A stretch of 64,000 nt of DNA from Siderastrea siderea. Its lineage: Eukaryota > Cnidaria > Anthozoa > Scleractinia > Rhizangiidae. Position numbers and translations under genes: made by a program. This document shows positions 1 through 32,294 of the stretch, in pieces. The notes below the pieces were generated by a model. It searched no databases. It was not told the origin of the DNA and saw nothing but the letters and a program-made list of their open reading frames with translations. The stretch spans positions 2,048,632 through 2,112,631 of the forward strand of contig OZ034973.1 in the NCBI GenBank assembly GCA_964030785.1, read 5' to 3'. Numbering within the stretch: position 1 is the first letter of the stretch; every line of letters starts with the position of its first letter.

Positions 1-296
1 GCATTGCTGGCAGGCAGAATAAGCCATTTTACGAGCAGAATTTATCAAAGCCTATTACTTCGACAGTCGAATGAAAAACGCTTTAAAACTAAAACAAAAG
101 TAATCTGGTTTGGCCGATAACAAAGGCAAAAAACGCGATGAACCAATCAGGACTCGAAGAAAAAATGAAACCGGAGTCAATCGCTGAGCGCAGGAAAACG
201 TAATTAAAGCAAACTTGAGTAATTTTTAACGCAGAGTTGAAAACCGCGGCTTTAAGAACATTTTGCAAGGATAGCTTTAAACCAGTTACGCTGTCG

Positions 297-568
297 CAGA
301 GCTATAAATAGCTGTCGGTCATCGGACAATGTCCGACTAAAATCGGCCCATGTCCGACGAAATCTTAACTTTGGTCGGATATTATACCCGGACAAATTTT
401 GCTACCAAATAATAAGTAAAAAATGATAAAAAATAATTATTTAAAAAAGGACCCACTTTAAAATAATAATTAAAAAAACATCCGACCACATTTTTGTTTT
501 GTCCGACCAAAATGGAGACTTGGTCGGACATATGTCCTTTCAAGAAAGAAAAATTATTTGCAGCCCTG
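297..568. mobile_element. non-autonomous hAT-like element
   Basis: A 272-bp insertion in intron 12 of copy A, absent from the same place in copy B, where the flanks join directly (about 30240-30250). The ends are inverted: CAGAGCTATAAATAG on the left, and on the right the reverse complement of CAGGGCTGCAAATAA. CTGTCG is duplicated at 291-296 and 569-574. The inside has several GTCCGAC/GTCGGAC motifs in both orientations. The 6-bp duplication is shorter than the usual 8 bp of hAT elements, so the superfamily is tentative. Confidence 0.7.
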
Positions 569-728
569 CTGTCGGGATACAGGTCATACTATTCTCCCAA
601 AATTGAACCCTAACCTTAACAAAACCTACACCTATAACCCTAATCCTAACCTTTCAACGTTTCCAATTCCCTCTCCCCCGTTTTCGTAACATTCGCGTAT
701 TGTGTTGCGTGAGAATCAGTAAATTTAC

Positions 729-19909
<19,181 letters not shown>

Positions 19910-20682
19910 TTCCTCGCTCAAATGTCAGCCTTTTGATAAACACACGTTCTATAAACTTGTTAATTTGATATGGAGACGAAAGCCAATGGCGTGACAAGAA
20001 TGCCATAAGAGGGCTCTATGTGCCTGGCCCCTATCTATAAGCTTTGTTTGTTTTCGGCCGTGCGATCTACGGTCAGATGCTGTGCTCTCGCTGTTTTAAT
20101 ACTTCGACTAGACTCTCTCCACGAATACGTTTAAAAACCGCCTATGGTATGATATAAAACTGCCACGGTTTTGGAGAAACTAGTTGAAATCTTTTCGTAC
20201 AATCAGTAAAGAACAAAGGAAAGGGTAATTTGCGAAAAAGCACACAACTAAGAACAGTGGATAAACGAAGACTCGTCGGCGAGTTTAGACTTTTTAAACT
20301 CCATGGTAGTCGAGCCCACAGCATCACAAAAAAAAAGGCTGCAAATTGGTCAGGAAAAAGGGCGCACTAGTTCAATTTATTTCGGCCTTGGGACATTCCA
20401 CATCTATTCCATTTCGCATAATTATGCCATTCCGCAACTCATGCCACATGCCATCTCATGCCGTCTTTTACCTTCACCGCTTGGTAAAAAGGAAATGTTT
20501 TAAGCCCAATAAACGATACGAGTATAATGAGAAACCGAGATTTATATGAGAAAAACTCGTTAGGAGAGAGACTGACAAAACAAAGAAAGAAAGTTACAGA
20601 ATCAGATCAAACTTCATTGTTTATAAACGATTAACGGAGAGAAACATATTAGTGAAATAAAATACAAGACTGTCCTTGCAGA

Positions 20683-20687
<5 letters not shown>

Positions 20688-20713
<26 letters not shown>

Positions 20714-20766
20714 GTAACAATAATAATAATAATAATAATAATAACAATAATAATAATAATAATAAT

Positions 20767-20832
<66 letters not shown>
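20688..20832. repeat. (AAT)n microsatellite
   Basis: About 145 bp of AAT units with a few AGT, AAC and ATT interruptions, in the intergenic stretch between the start of copy A and the end of copy B. The long poly-isoleucine reading frame through it is an artefact. Confidence 0.95.
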
Positions 20833-21246
20833 CACCACGAGATCTCCCGGTCCGGACGACAGTTATTTTCCTTTTCAGTTGTTTACCGCTCTCAAGTCAT
20901 GTTTGGTACAGCGAATCAAATCACGCAATTTGGCAAAGCTACTGGGGATGTCATCTTTTAAAATTTGATTGCCCTAGAAATCTGACTGGTCTTAGCTTTA
21001 TGCTGAAATATCGATAGATTGGCTAGAGTCTGTTAATTGTTATTGCATGAGAGGAGCCCATAATTTATGGAGTAAAATCGCAATGAATGAACGCTGCAAT
21101 TTTTCAAAGGGTTGCAACGGATCACCAAAGTTATCCATTGTAAGATGTAATACAACACAAATTAGTTGACAACCTTCTTTTTATTGACTTAACTGTGCAA
21201 CATATTCATTTAATACTATGTCATTGTCGCAGCTATTCCTGCTTAA

Positions 21247-21637
21247 AGGGGCAGTCTCATCAATTTTTAGTATCACTGTGAAAAGCCACAAGATACATTT
21301 TTATCTATGGAAGCCTAAAAATAATGGTCCAGTAGTATTAAAATGGGTATTCCAGTACATGGAAACTATAATAATTATATAAGTATGTCTGGAGAGGGAT
21401 GGCCAGGATGGAAATGGCGTGCGACTTGAAAACTTCTGGCAGAATTTTTCACGTTTCTGCCTTATGTCTTAGATAAAATATTTAAAAACTAATTTTGGCT
21501 TGTTTTTTCTTTTGAAAATTCATTTAATATTGTCCCCTTGTGGTCTAAAAGCAATTCATGTATGTGCAAGGTACTTTGATATAAAGTAATCAAACTTGTG
21601 ACAAAGAAGATAGGAAAATCGCCATGAGACTGCCCCT
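21247..21637. mobile_element. TTAA-flanked MITE, Kolobok-like
   Basis: A 391-bp element with perfect 14-bp terminal inverted repeats AGGGGCAGTCTCAT and TTAA on both sides (21243-21246 and 21638-21641). The size, TTAA target and AGGGG start suit a non-autonomous Kolobok family. No coding sequence. Confidence 0.78.
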
Positions 21638-22060
21638 TTAACGTTTCACCCAACATACGTGTTAGCTAATTCCGCACAGTCTTTCGACTCGCAATCTTGA
21701 GCACCAAAATACTCTTAATTCTCGCGGTGAAAACAAACAAGAAGAAGAAGAAAAAAAAAGCGATTGACTTGAAACAAATCTAGCCAAAGCAATTCAACGC
21801 CATTAGGTACGATTATGGACATTAAGCATAGATGTCTGCCTAGATAGCGATATCGAAGCATATGGTGAACTACAGATACAAATTGCACACAGAGGATTAT
21901 TGACTTCTTTTTTCCAAGCATGTTTAAATTTTTTTTTGCCAACCCAGAAAATAAATGAAATGCTAAAAAATAAATGCAACGTAGTTGTGAGCTTCATTAT
22001 AAAAGAATACTTTAAATCCGGCCATCAACTCTGCCTTTCCAATTTTGAGGTCACCTTCCA

Positions 22061-25000
22061 TTACAACGCTGTTGCTTGGTCCTCTGATTCGTTATCCAAA
22101 ACGTTCTAAAAAAAAGAATCAGAATCAGATTATAAAGAAGCCTTGGATGTAACGTATGGATTTCTCAAGGGCAGGAATTTTGAAAAATTTATCACATTTT
22201 ACCTTGTCCTTAATATCTGTTTCATCACAATAGTTTTCTTCTTCCCAGGTGAATTGGTGACCAGGCAAAAATCCACGTAACCAGGCCTTCAGTGGAAAGA
22301 GTAGTTTGGGATTCACTTGTCTGTGTCGGTCTTCTTTGGTTTCTTTTATGAAAAGATACAAGCAGTATAGTTAAGGTTGTATTACAGTACTGTAGTCTAG
22401 CTGTGATGACAATCCAATTCTACCTTTACAATAATAACAGTAGTGGGACTCACTGATGTTCAGTTCAGCCTGTAATCAACGGATGACAAGCAAAATCGCG
22501 GGAGTCTAATTTGTTAATGACGGGTATACTACAATCTCAACTGCGTGCATGAAACAAAATCTATGACTAAGTTTAAGGGAAGAATAACAATAGGTGAAAT
22601 TGGAAAATAAAAAAAACCACTTTTTTTCGAGATTGGTGAGAAAAGGAACGCTCGTATTAACGCGCACTGTCAAATTACTTGGGCATATTCCATTTTTTTT
22701 TTATTATTATTTTTTTTTATTTCAAACATTACGTTATTTACAGATACAAAAGCTTTACATTTAAGACGATAAGTATACAAAACAGAAAAACTGAGGTAAA
22801 TAGACAACTATGACGACTACAAAGACTAATTACGGGAAAAAAAGAAGCAGAAAAAAAAACAATAATAAAATAAATAAATAAAATAAAGTGCCTTACGAAA
22901 TTTCACCGAAAAGAGATTTAGAGTTGAATTTGAGACTTTGAGCTACTTTTTTCGATAGATATTTTATCTTTTAGGAGGGCTAGGAAGGTTTCGAAGTAGT
23001 AGTGTTGTTCATCTTTCGAGGCAGTGTAGATATAGTATTTAGCAATAAGTACACAGAGGTTTAAGCCAAGTCGCAAAGGAGAGTTAATTGTAAAACCATA
23101 GATAATGTTTTTCTCGTGTAACTCAATGGAATCGTCATTTTTGACGTTCCACCACGTAGCAAACGTATTCCAGAAAGCCTGAACATTCGGACAAGAGACA
23201 AAAAGATGTCTCAGAGTTTGCGTTTGCGTGCATAGGTGACATTTATCATGATCCTTGATTTTATCCCTGTAAAGGGTGGAATTGGTTGGTAAAATATGGT
23301 GGATAATTTTGAATTGGAAGATAGAAAGTCGAATGTCTTTTGTTACTTTAAAAGGAATATCGTAGATAGCGCGTATTGTGCTATCGTCCAGGCTCAATTG
23401 CCTCATTCTTCTTTCTGCAGTCGGAGTTTCAAACTTTTTGTCTATAAGAATTTTGGTAGCCACTTTGCATGACAATTTACCGATATCTATCTTCTGGTTA
23501 TGATCCGATTTGCGCTGCGCTTCGTCAGCAGAGCTTTTTAGTAAACGGATCCAACTGGCGGGTATGGCATTACATAAACCACAGTACTTAAGAAATGTTG
23601 TTTTGATTTGGAATTTAGTATAGAAATCATTAAATGTTAAGAAGTTGTTTCCACAGAAGATATCTTTGATTCGGACGACTCCCGATTCGTGCCATTTTCT
23701 ATAATACACGGAGAAGCCTTCAATTTTGATAAAAGAGTTGTTCCATATGATTTCATTAGATATTTGTTCTTTTGTTTCTGGAGTGTGTTGGTTAATAGTC
23801 TGCCAGATGTAAAATACGTCTTTGTAAAAGTCAATTGGAATATTTATTTTAAGCGATTTTAGGTTATAGTTGCATTCGAATAGGAAAGGTCCTCCTAAAT
23901 GCTTTATATATGATAACGGTATGTGACTCCAGCATGCATTAAGATTGCTTTCATGTAATCTTCGTATCCAGGAGACTTTCAAAGCTTTGGTAATAATATC
24001 AAAGTCCGGTAGATCTAAGCCACCTTTTGTTTTTGGTCCTATCATTGTCGTGTGCTTTATTTTAGCAGGTTTACTGTTCCAAACAAAATCGGAAATGATT
24101 TGTTTTACCAAGACTGGAAAATTTGGCGGAAAAGACAGCATTGATGTGTTATAGATGAGTTTCGATAGCCCGAGGGTTTTGAGGATAGTTATTCGGCCAT
24201 ACAAAGTGAGGTTTCTTGGAAGCCATATGTTAAGTATGCTTTTCATTGAAGTCAATTTTTGTTCAAAGTTTTTCTTGTAAGAGACTTCCTCGTTGTAGGT
24301 AAAGTCAATACCAAGGGAATTTATCGGTTTTGAGGGCCAAGTAATATCTAAAGGAGCTTCAGGGTTGTGTCTGAGAGCACCTAGCCAAATTGCTTCGGTT
24401 TTAGATTTGTTGACTTCTAGTCCAGAAGAGAGCTGAAAAGCGTTCAGTATCTCAAACAGTTTTTCAGCTGAGGTTATGTCGGAAACGAAGGCAGTCGTGT
24501 CATCAGCATATTGCGAAATTTTAAATTCCTTGTCATGAATTTTAATACCTTTGATATATTGATTGTTTCTGATGGCATTGGCTAGGATTTCAGCGCAGAG
24601 GACAAAGAGGATACCTGATAGCGGGCACCCCTGTCTTACGCCTCTTTGCAGATGGAAAAATTCCGACGCGTAGCCATTATTAACGACACAACTGGAGATG
24701 TCGGTGTAGAAGGTTTTTACCCACTTTTGAATGTAAGGTCCAAAGTTAAACGACTGCAAGGTTTTGTTTAAGAAGTTCCAATCGAGCGAGTCAAAAGCTT
24801 TTTTGAAATCGATGAAAATGGCGAGGCCGGGAATGTTTTCTAGGGATGTTACTTTCATTATATCTTGTATAAGTCTGATGTTTTGTCCGATATATCGCCC
24901 TTGGATATACCCTGTTTGATCATCGTTTATGATTTTTGGGAGAACTTTAGATAGTCTGCTAGCTATTGCTTTAGCTGCTATTTTATAGTCTATATTGAGA

Positions 25001-28000
25001 AGGGATATCGGCCTCCAATTTTCCAAGTAGAGTCTATTTTTTCGTTTCTTTGGCACTACTTTAATAATGCCTTGTTTTTGGGTTATATTTAGCTTTCCGT
25101 GCGTGAAAGCATAATCGAAACTTGAAACCATCTCATCGCCTAGTAGTGGCCAGAAGTGTAGATAAAATTCTACTGAAAGGCCGTCGCTTCCTGGGCATTT
25201 GTTCTTTGCGCACTCTTTTAATGTTTTAAAACATTCTTCTTTCGTTAGGGGTTTTTCAAGATCGGTTTGTTCAGCGTCGCTTAGACGAATATGTTTTGCA
25301 TCATCGAAGAAAGTTTTATCATACGACCTATCGGTTGGTACGGCGGTGTAAAGATCCGTATAAATTTTTTTTGGCATTCTAAGATCTCGTTCGCTTGTGT
25401 TATTTCTTGATCATCTTGCGTTTTGAGTCTTGCAATAAAGGAATTGGAATGTTGCCTTTTTTCTAAATTCAGGAAATATTTCGTATTTTTTTCGCCATGC
25501 TCGTGCCATCGGGTTCTACTTCTGATAATAGCGCCATTAGTTCTATACGCGATTTTGTTTAATTCTGATCGAAGTCGATAGAGTTCTATGATATTTTCTT
25601 TCGATCTGTTCGTTTCTAAGATTTTCATTAAGCGCTCCATGCGACCCGAAAGCTCTTTTTCAATGTTTCTGCGTTCTCTGTTTTTTCTTTTAGAGTACTG
25701 AACGCAGAAACCCCTTATTTCCATTTTGATCATGTCCCAAGCAAGGCCTTTGTCTGAAAGATAACTATACTTGTCTTTGAATTGGGGAATTTTTTCTGAA
25801 AGTTGGTCAATAAAGTTGTTGTCTTTAAGAAGAGAGTTGTTAATTTTCCAGAAACCGGGGCCTCTTCGAACATAGTCTTGGGACTGGATTGTCAGGGTGA
25901 TAGCAGAGTGATCTGTTAAAGTAGAGTTTTTGATGTTCGTGTCTAAAGCGAGAGGTTTAAGATCTTCAGAAACCATCCAGTAGTCCAATCTGCATTGTAC
26001 TTTAAAAGCTTTGTCTCGCCATGTGAATTGTTGTTGATTAGGGTGTTGGCACCTCCAGACATCAAGGAGTTTCAAAGAACTGCATAAATTTCTAATTTCA
26101 CTAATTACGTTATTCTTCTTGTTTACGTCGGATCCGCCAATTTTACCGCAAGGTGTTAACGCGCAATTGAAATCGCCGCCGACAATCATTTTATGATCTG
26201 AGCGATGTTTAAGAATATTGAGTAAATTAGAGTAAAAATCTTTTTGATCAGTGCTATTGTTAAGGCTGTAGATGTTGCACAGCTGAAATTCAGTATCATG
26301 AACAGTTGCTTTGAGTAATAAGAATCTGCCATTCTCGTCTGCGATGATGTCATCTACATGAATGGGTAATTTAGGATTGAATAAAATCATTGTTCCTCTG
26401 GAGTGATTTGTACCGTGGCTGTAATAAACATCACCTCCCCATTCCGATTTCCAAACAGTTTCAACGCTTTTTGTGATTGCATGGGCTGCTGTTAACCAAT
26501 CGGATTTGAAAGTTTGGTCATATTTATTAACGACTGTAATCACACCCGTTGTGCAGCTTTCACACCGGGCGTCGTCCACCGAGCACAGCTATCTTCCACC
26601 ACCTGTGATCTCCAGCGTGCACCATACAAACTTGAGCAGGTATATATGTTTAGACGGAGAGGGGGGGGGGGGGGGGCGGTACCGGCAAAGGTGCGGCATT
26701 TGAACACTTCTGCTGTCCCCTCTCTGGGAAATTTGACTTCAAAGTTTGCCCCATGCTGCGGACATTTGAATTTGACCGTGCAGAGGATTAGGTCCATTTG
26801 AATTTAACAACGCAAAGTACTGGGTCCTAAAGACGCCATCTTGGAAAAATTGAAATCAAAGATCGGTACGTGTATAACGATGGCATGTAATTATTATATT
26901 TTTATAATGCAATAGCGCTACAACGTTCCATCTCGTATTCAGTATAATGTAAAGGTTGTTTGAAGAATATTGTAATTCAATCTTGGTTAAACCAAAGCTG
27001 GATTTTCAGCCTTGTTTAATCGTTGAATACAGCTCAGATCACTTAGTACCAGCACAGATAATTGAAGCACAGGACACCCAAGCATAATATTTGAATATCA
27101 TTAAAAATGGCGTTTCAAAATATAAGACATTGTATGGGATTTCGAAGCGAACATTTTGAGCAATACATAACAGCAAACTATCTTCTTCACATTTATAACT
27201 GAATAAAGTTCATGAAACATTACATGATGTTGTTGGCTATACTTACAACGTATTTTGAGCAAGTTTAGGTCCATTTACTTTACTGTGTATTAGTACATGT
27301 ATAATACATTGACAAGGAAGGAGTCATTTGGCCCGATTTAGCCACTATCACCGCTCGACACGTTTCGGAATTCGCTCGAATTTACCCACAAATATAGTTC
27401 AGGCTCCCATTCTGACTTAGCGACTTGACAAAAGGAGGACATACAAGTGATTTTCTCAAAACCAATTGCACATACCTCGTGTCCCAAAAGAATTATCCAC
27501 TGCACAAAATCATAATACCATCTCAAAATAGGCCGCCATGGATCCGTGAGGATCCCGATGGTCCCATTTGACCGCGGTCGGCACTGGACACCAGTCAAAT
27601 TATGCCCTTATGGGGAGGGCCACGCTCGTTTTGGTCGTGTTACAATTGTAGTAACTATGACCCGGTGCGGACACAAGATTGTCGCTCCGACGCAGTCTGG
27701 TTCGCGTGAGAAAACCGCACTGAAACCGCTGCGTGTTACAAGCAGATAGCAAAAATAAATCATTCCCATTTCTGAATTTATATCCATTTTCAGGGTGTAT
27801 ATTTTCTTGTTTTTTTAATAAGTAGGTTACCTGACCGGATTCATGCAAATATAGAAATAGATATAGTATATACAATAACAATTTTAAAATAAAACATTTT
27901 CACGCGCGTGAGGAGATGAATTTAAATGAATTTGCCGACTTCGGTTCGAAAAAATATACCTGATTTATAAAACCTATCGACGATTCCAAAAAATTGAACA

Positions 28001-31000
28001 CATTCAATTCACGCAGAGTTCGTATTTAAAATTTACGCAGTAGACTGACCTGTATTACAAACGTTTTGTACATGAACGCAAATATGTTCAATTTACCACG
28101 CATGAATAGAAACATAGGAGGAAGGACAGACACGGTTCACTCTCTTCTTTTCTTGACTCGTTTTCATTTTCTAACAGCCAAGACCGTTTTAATTTCTTTC
28201 GATAACTTAATTCTCGCCACAAGGTCACGGAGTCCCGCGCAGCGATTCTATCTTTCTCGCGCGAACCAGACTACGTTGGAGCGACAATTTGTGTCCGCAC
28301 CGGGTCATAGTTACTACAATCGTAACACGACCAAAACGAGCGTGGCCCTCCCCATAAGGGCATACTTTGACTGGTGTCCAGTGCCGACCGCGGTCAAATG
28401 GGACCATCGGGATCCTCACGGATCCATGGCGGCCTATTTTGAGATGGTATTATGATTTTGTGCAGTGGATAATTCTTTTGGGACACGAGGTATGTGCAAT
28501 TGGGTTTGAGAAAACCACTTGTGTGTCTTCCTTTTGTCAAGTCGCGAAGTCAGAATGGGAGCCTGAACTATATTTGTGGGTAAATTCGAGCGAATTCCGA
28601 AACGTGTCGAGCGGTGATAGTGGCTAAATCGGGCCAAATGACTCCTTCCTTGTCAATGTATTACACACGTACTAACACAGTTAAGTAAATGGACCTAAAA
28701 TTGCTCGAACTGCTTTGTAAGGATAGCCAACAACATCATGTAATGTTTCATGAACTTTATTCAGTTAGTTCGTTGTTATGTATTGCTCAAAATGTTCGCT
28801 TCGAAATCCCATACAAAGTCTTATATTTTGAAACGCCATTCTTAATGATATTCAAATATTATGCTTGGGCTTCCTATGATTGAAGCTGAATTAATAATGA
28901 ACGCAATATCCTCTCAACACTTTTTCCGTTCTGGAAAACAATCTAGAACTCTCGGGGATTGTTCTTTTTTCCTTGACTTAATTCAACTTCAATCTTCGTC
29001 AATCTACCATCGATTACAAGAGTTAGAAACGTTCATTTCAAATTACTTCATTTCTTTTAATACATGCCATTACACGGTTTGTTATCCCCAGGTGTGGATA
29101 TTTTATCAAATATGAACTTTTTTCCAGTCCCAAGGGTCGGGAATTTGACCACAAAATTGCAAAAAAAATTCAAATGCGGCACCTTTGCCGTACTCCCCCC
29201 TCCGTCTTATTATTGATACCTGTATTGTTGACAGTAGAAACTGTGACTTGGACTTTGAAAAAGGGGATTTAATACACTGTAATCGCAGTAACACACATCT
29301 CAAATGTATTAAACCTGAATAACAAATTTAAGTTCATATAATCACCAAGAGCAAAACTTGCGATCAGTCCAACAACCAGTGTAGCAAGGAAAGACAACGT
29401 GGCAATCCAGAGGTAGGACAAACTGTATAGGTCAGCTAATGGAGTGCTGCAAAAAACACAGTACAAAGAATTAATTTTCAAGAGCGGTGTGCAATTGACT
29501 GTGGTAGTAAAGCGGGTTTCAAGTAACCAAAACGAAGGTAATTACTCTGACCAACCACAATAGACAAGCAGCACAATCAACCAATCACAACAGACACAAG
29601 CAACACAATCAACCAATCACAATACACACAAGCAACACAATCAACCAATCACAACAGACACAAGCAACACAATCAACAAATCAAAACTCAAAGCAAATAA
29701 ATTTAAAGTGGTGTCAAGCGCGGGAAAACGCCTGCGAACAAGGACGCATGCGCACTGGGTTTGCTTTTACTTAGGATTGGTTGAAAAAGTGGCGCAAGTT
29801 TTAAACCAATCACAGTGGGTCGGCGGGAAAACGCGTGCGAGCAAGTCACGATTGGTTTTGGTTTTACTTCTGATTGATTGAAAACGTGGTGCGAGTTTTT
29901 TTTTCTTTTAACCAATCACAGAACGAAGTAAAGCAAAACCAAAGTAAATGCGAATTACTTCGTCAGTCAATTGCATTTGGAAACCGCTCTAAAACTAAAA
30001 CCAAAGTAATCTGGTTTGGCCGATAACAAAGGCAAACAACACGATGAACCAACCAATGAAGACTCGAAGAAAAAATGAAACCGGCTTCAAGCGCAGACAA
30101 ACGCGTTGGGTTGAGCGTGTGTCTCTTAAGCCAATCGCTGAGCGAAGGAAAACGAAATTAAAGCAAGCTGGAGTTACTTTTGAACAGAGTTAAAAACCGC
30201 TTTAAGAACGTTTTGCACGGATAGTTTTTAACCAGTTACCCGGTTACGGTGTCGGGATACAGATCACGGTATTCTCCATAAAATGAATCCTAACCTTAAC
30301 AAAACCTACACCTAACCCTAATCCTAACCTTTCTCCGTTTCCAATTCCCTGTCCCCCGTTTTCGTAATTTTCGCGTACTGTGTTACGTAAGAATTAATTA
30401 TTTACCTTGTGTATGGTTTGTAAGGGTTCCTGATAAAACCGTTGTCATATCTGGCTAATATCTCTGCTGACCGCTTATCGTATGTACCGTTTGCAAAGGT
30501 GGAGTTGGCTGCCAGAGCTTGCTGATAGAAAGGGCACTCCTTGACCGAGCGGAGGCCTGGGTACTTATTAGGTGGATACATTATGGATCCAGCAAACACC
30601 CAGAGGGCCAATGTAAAACCAGTGAAGACTCCAATGTACATTCCCTGTGTGAAATGCATGACAAACCTGTTATTCAGCGAGTTGTTCGCCCCATGTTAAT
30701 TGAACTCTCGACCGTAGCCAAGCTTCATATTACAAAAAGGCGTAAGGAATGTATCTTTCATTTGAATTGTGACACTTACAATACATTGCCTTGCATATGT
30801 AATAGTCTCTCTCTTTACATAATTAAATTCTCGTGGTTGACGGGTTAATGTATTAATTAACAATGTATTTGTATTGAGCTAGGTCTCACAAAGTCGTTCT
30901 TTAATTTGTTATTGTTTATTAACAATGTTCCGTGTATCTCAACAGTAGTAAGAATGCGTTTTGACCGATTCCGATCAGGGTTAATTCCTCACAAGAATTC

Positions 31001-32258
31001 AGTCACAGGAGTTCACGCCTCTCTGACTAGGATTATGAATCCATGTGACAAAATTTCTTTACCTTTGTGTTTGCTCTTGGAACGAAAAACCCTGCGAGAA
31101 AAATAGCCAGCGATACTCCTCCAGTCAACCCTGTAATGCTGTAGGCAAGCTAACAAACAGTGCAATGTCAGAAAAATTCTCAGGATTGGTATCTTGTTCT
31201 TTTGGGGCTATTCCATTGACTATCGGGAGGAGAGGGTAGAGAGTTACTCTCCAAGTTATACAGGTATATATGTGCCGCCGTAAAAAAGGTGTGGTCTAGA
31301 GTTTGACCATTTCGTATAATAACTCCGTTCACCACAAACGTGTAGCTTAAAACTGACATATGCACAGTTTGCTCGAGGACAACTGTGAGCTATTTACATC
31401 AAAAGTCTATCAAAGTAAATACATGACGTTCAGTACAAAGAATTGATATTATGTGCCACTTTACCTGTAGTACCATTGATCCAGCGTATTTTACAACAAA
31501 TGCACCGGCCATGATTATTCCGCCAAACACTACAGCTGGTCAAACAAAGGAAAAAAATCCCATTCAAACAACTGTCCAGGTATTTCCCAAATGAGACAAT
31601 ACACGTATGTCCCGTGAATTAACATAATTAATTATAGGACTGCTACTGTTCAATTTTGGAAGTATAATTGGATTCAAAAATCCCTCTAAAACATTGTTAA
31701 CATTAAAGAGTTTTTAGCTAAGCAAATAAATAAATAAATAAAATCACATTACACCTGCGTCTTGACTGAAAAATGGCAATATTTTCTCGATGTATTTGCA
31801 TAAGGGTTTTTCGTCTTTGCTGTATTTCCAGGATTTCACTTGTAATAACTGCTCAACTTTATGTATTTTTTTATTTTTTCCTCCAATTTTGTTAAAATTA
31901 CTGTATTACTTATCACATAATCACTCCTCCTTGTTAATGTACGTTCTTCCTTTTTTCTTTTAAATTTGTTATGTTAATGCATGTAATTAAAATTATAGCT
32001 TTGTTATCTCAAGTTTAAATTACAAAAAAAATTCCTCTGACTGTCAAGTTTCCCAAATTGGATGCAAAATCACCGCACTTGCAGACAGCATGATAAGAGG
32101 ATGCATACTTCAGAATAGTGCTTACCGATAATTTTACTGATTTTAGTGGCTTCTATATCCGTGAGGGTGACTTTCTTCTTAATGATGTCTTCCAGTATTA
32201 CTAAAGACATGGCGTTCAGGGCGGATGATATTGTGCTGTTTAATAAATGCGTCAATCC

Positions 32259-32294
<36 letters not shown>

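Larger units (their letters stand above)
22691..26540 (-). mobile_element. Tx1/L1-like LINE, 5'-truncated, nearly intact coding region
   Basis: A non-LTR retrotransposon in intron 13 of copy B, on the same strand as the gene. The order is apurinic endonuclease, reverse transcriptase, C-terminal CCHC, then a 3' untranslated stretch ending in a T-rich run on the plus strand (22691-22722), which is the poly(A) tail. The upstream limit near 26480-26540 lacks the first endonuclease motifs, so the copy is 5'-truncated. Only one frame break was found. Confidence 0.88.

Noticed and set aside
585..660. CCCTAA-like motifs suggesting an interstitial telomere repeat
   Set aside because: Only a few degenerate units, shared by the same intron of copy B at 30290-30335; more likely ordinary intron sequence.
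20614..20838. poly-isoleucine frame
   Set aside because: Pure (AAT)n microsatellite.
21640..21725. alternative last exon for copy B
   Set aside because: Possible acceptors there lead to a short, unconvincing tail; the site at 22105 has a stronger pyrimidine tract, is nearer and gives a tail with a PDZ-ligand end.
27338..27598. 86-codon frame as a real gene
   Set aside because: It lies inside the arm of a palindromic element and is mirrored in the other arm; without more copies its coding status cannot be supported.
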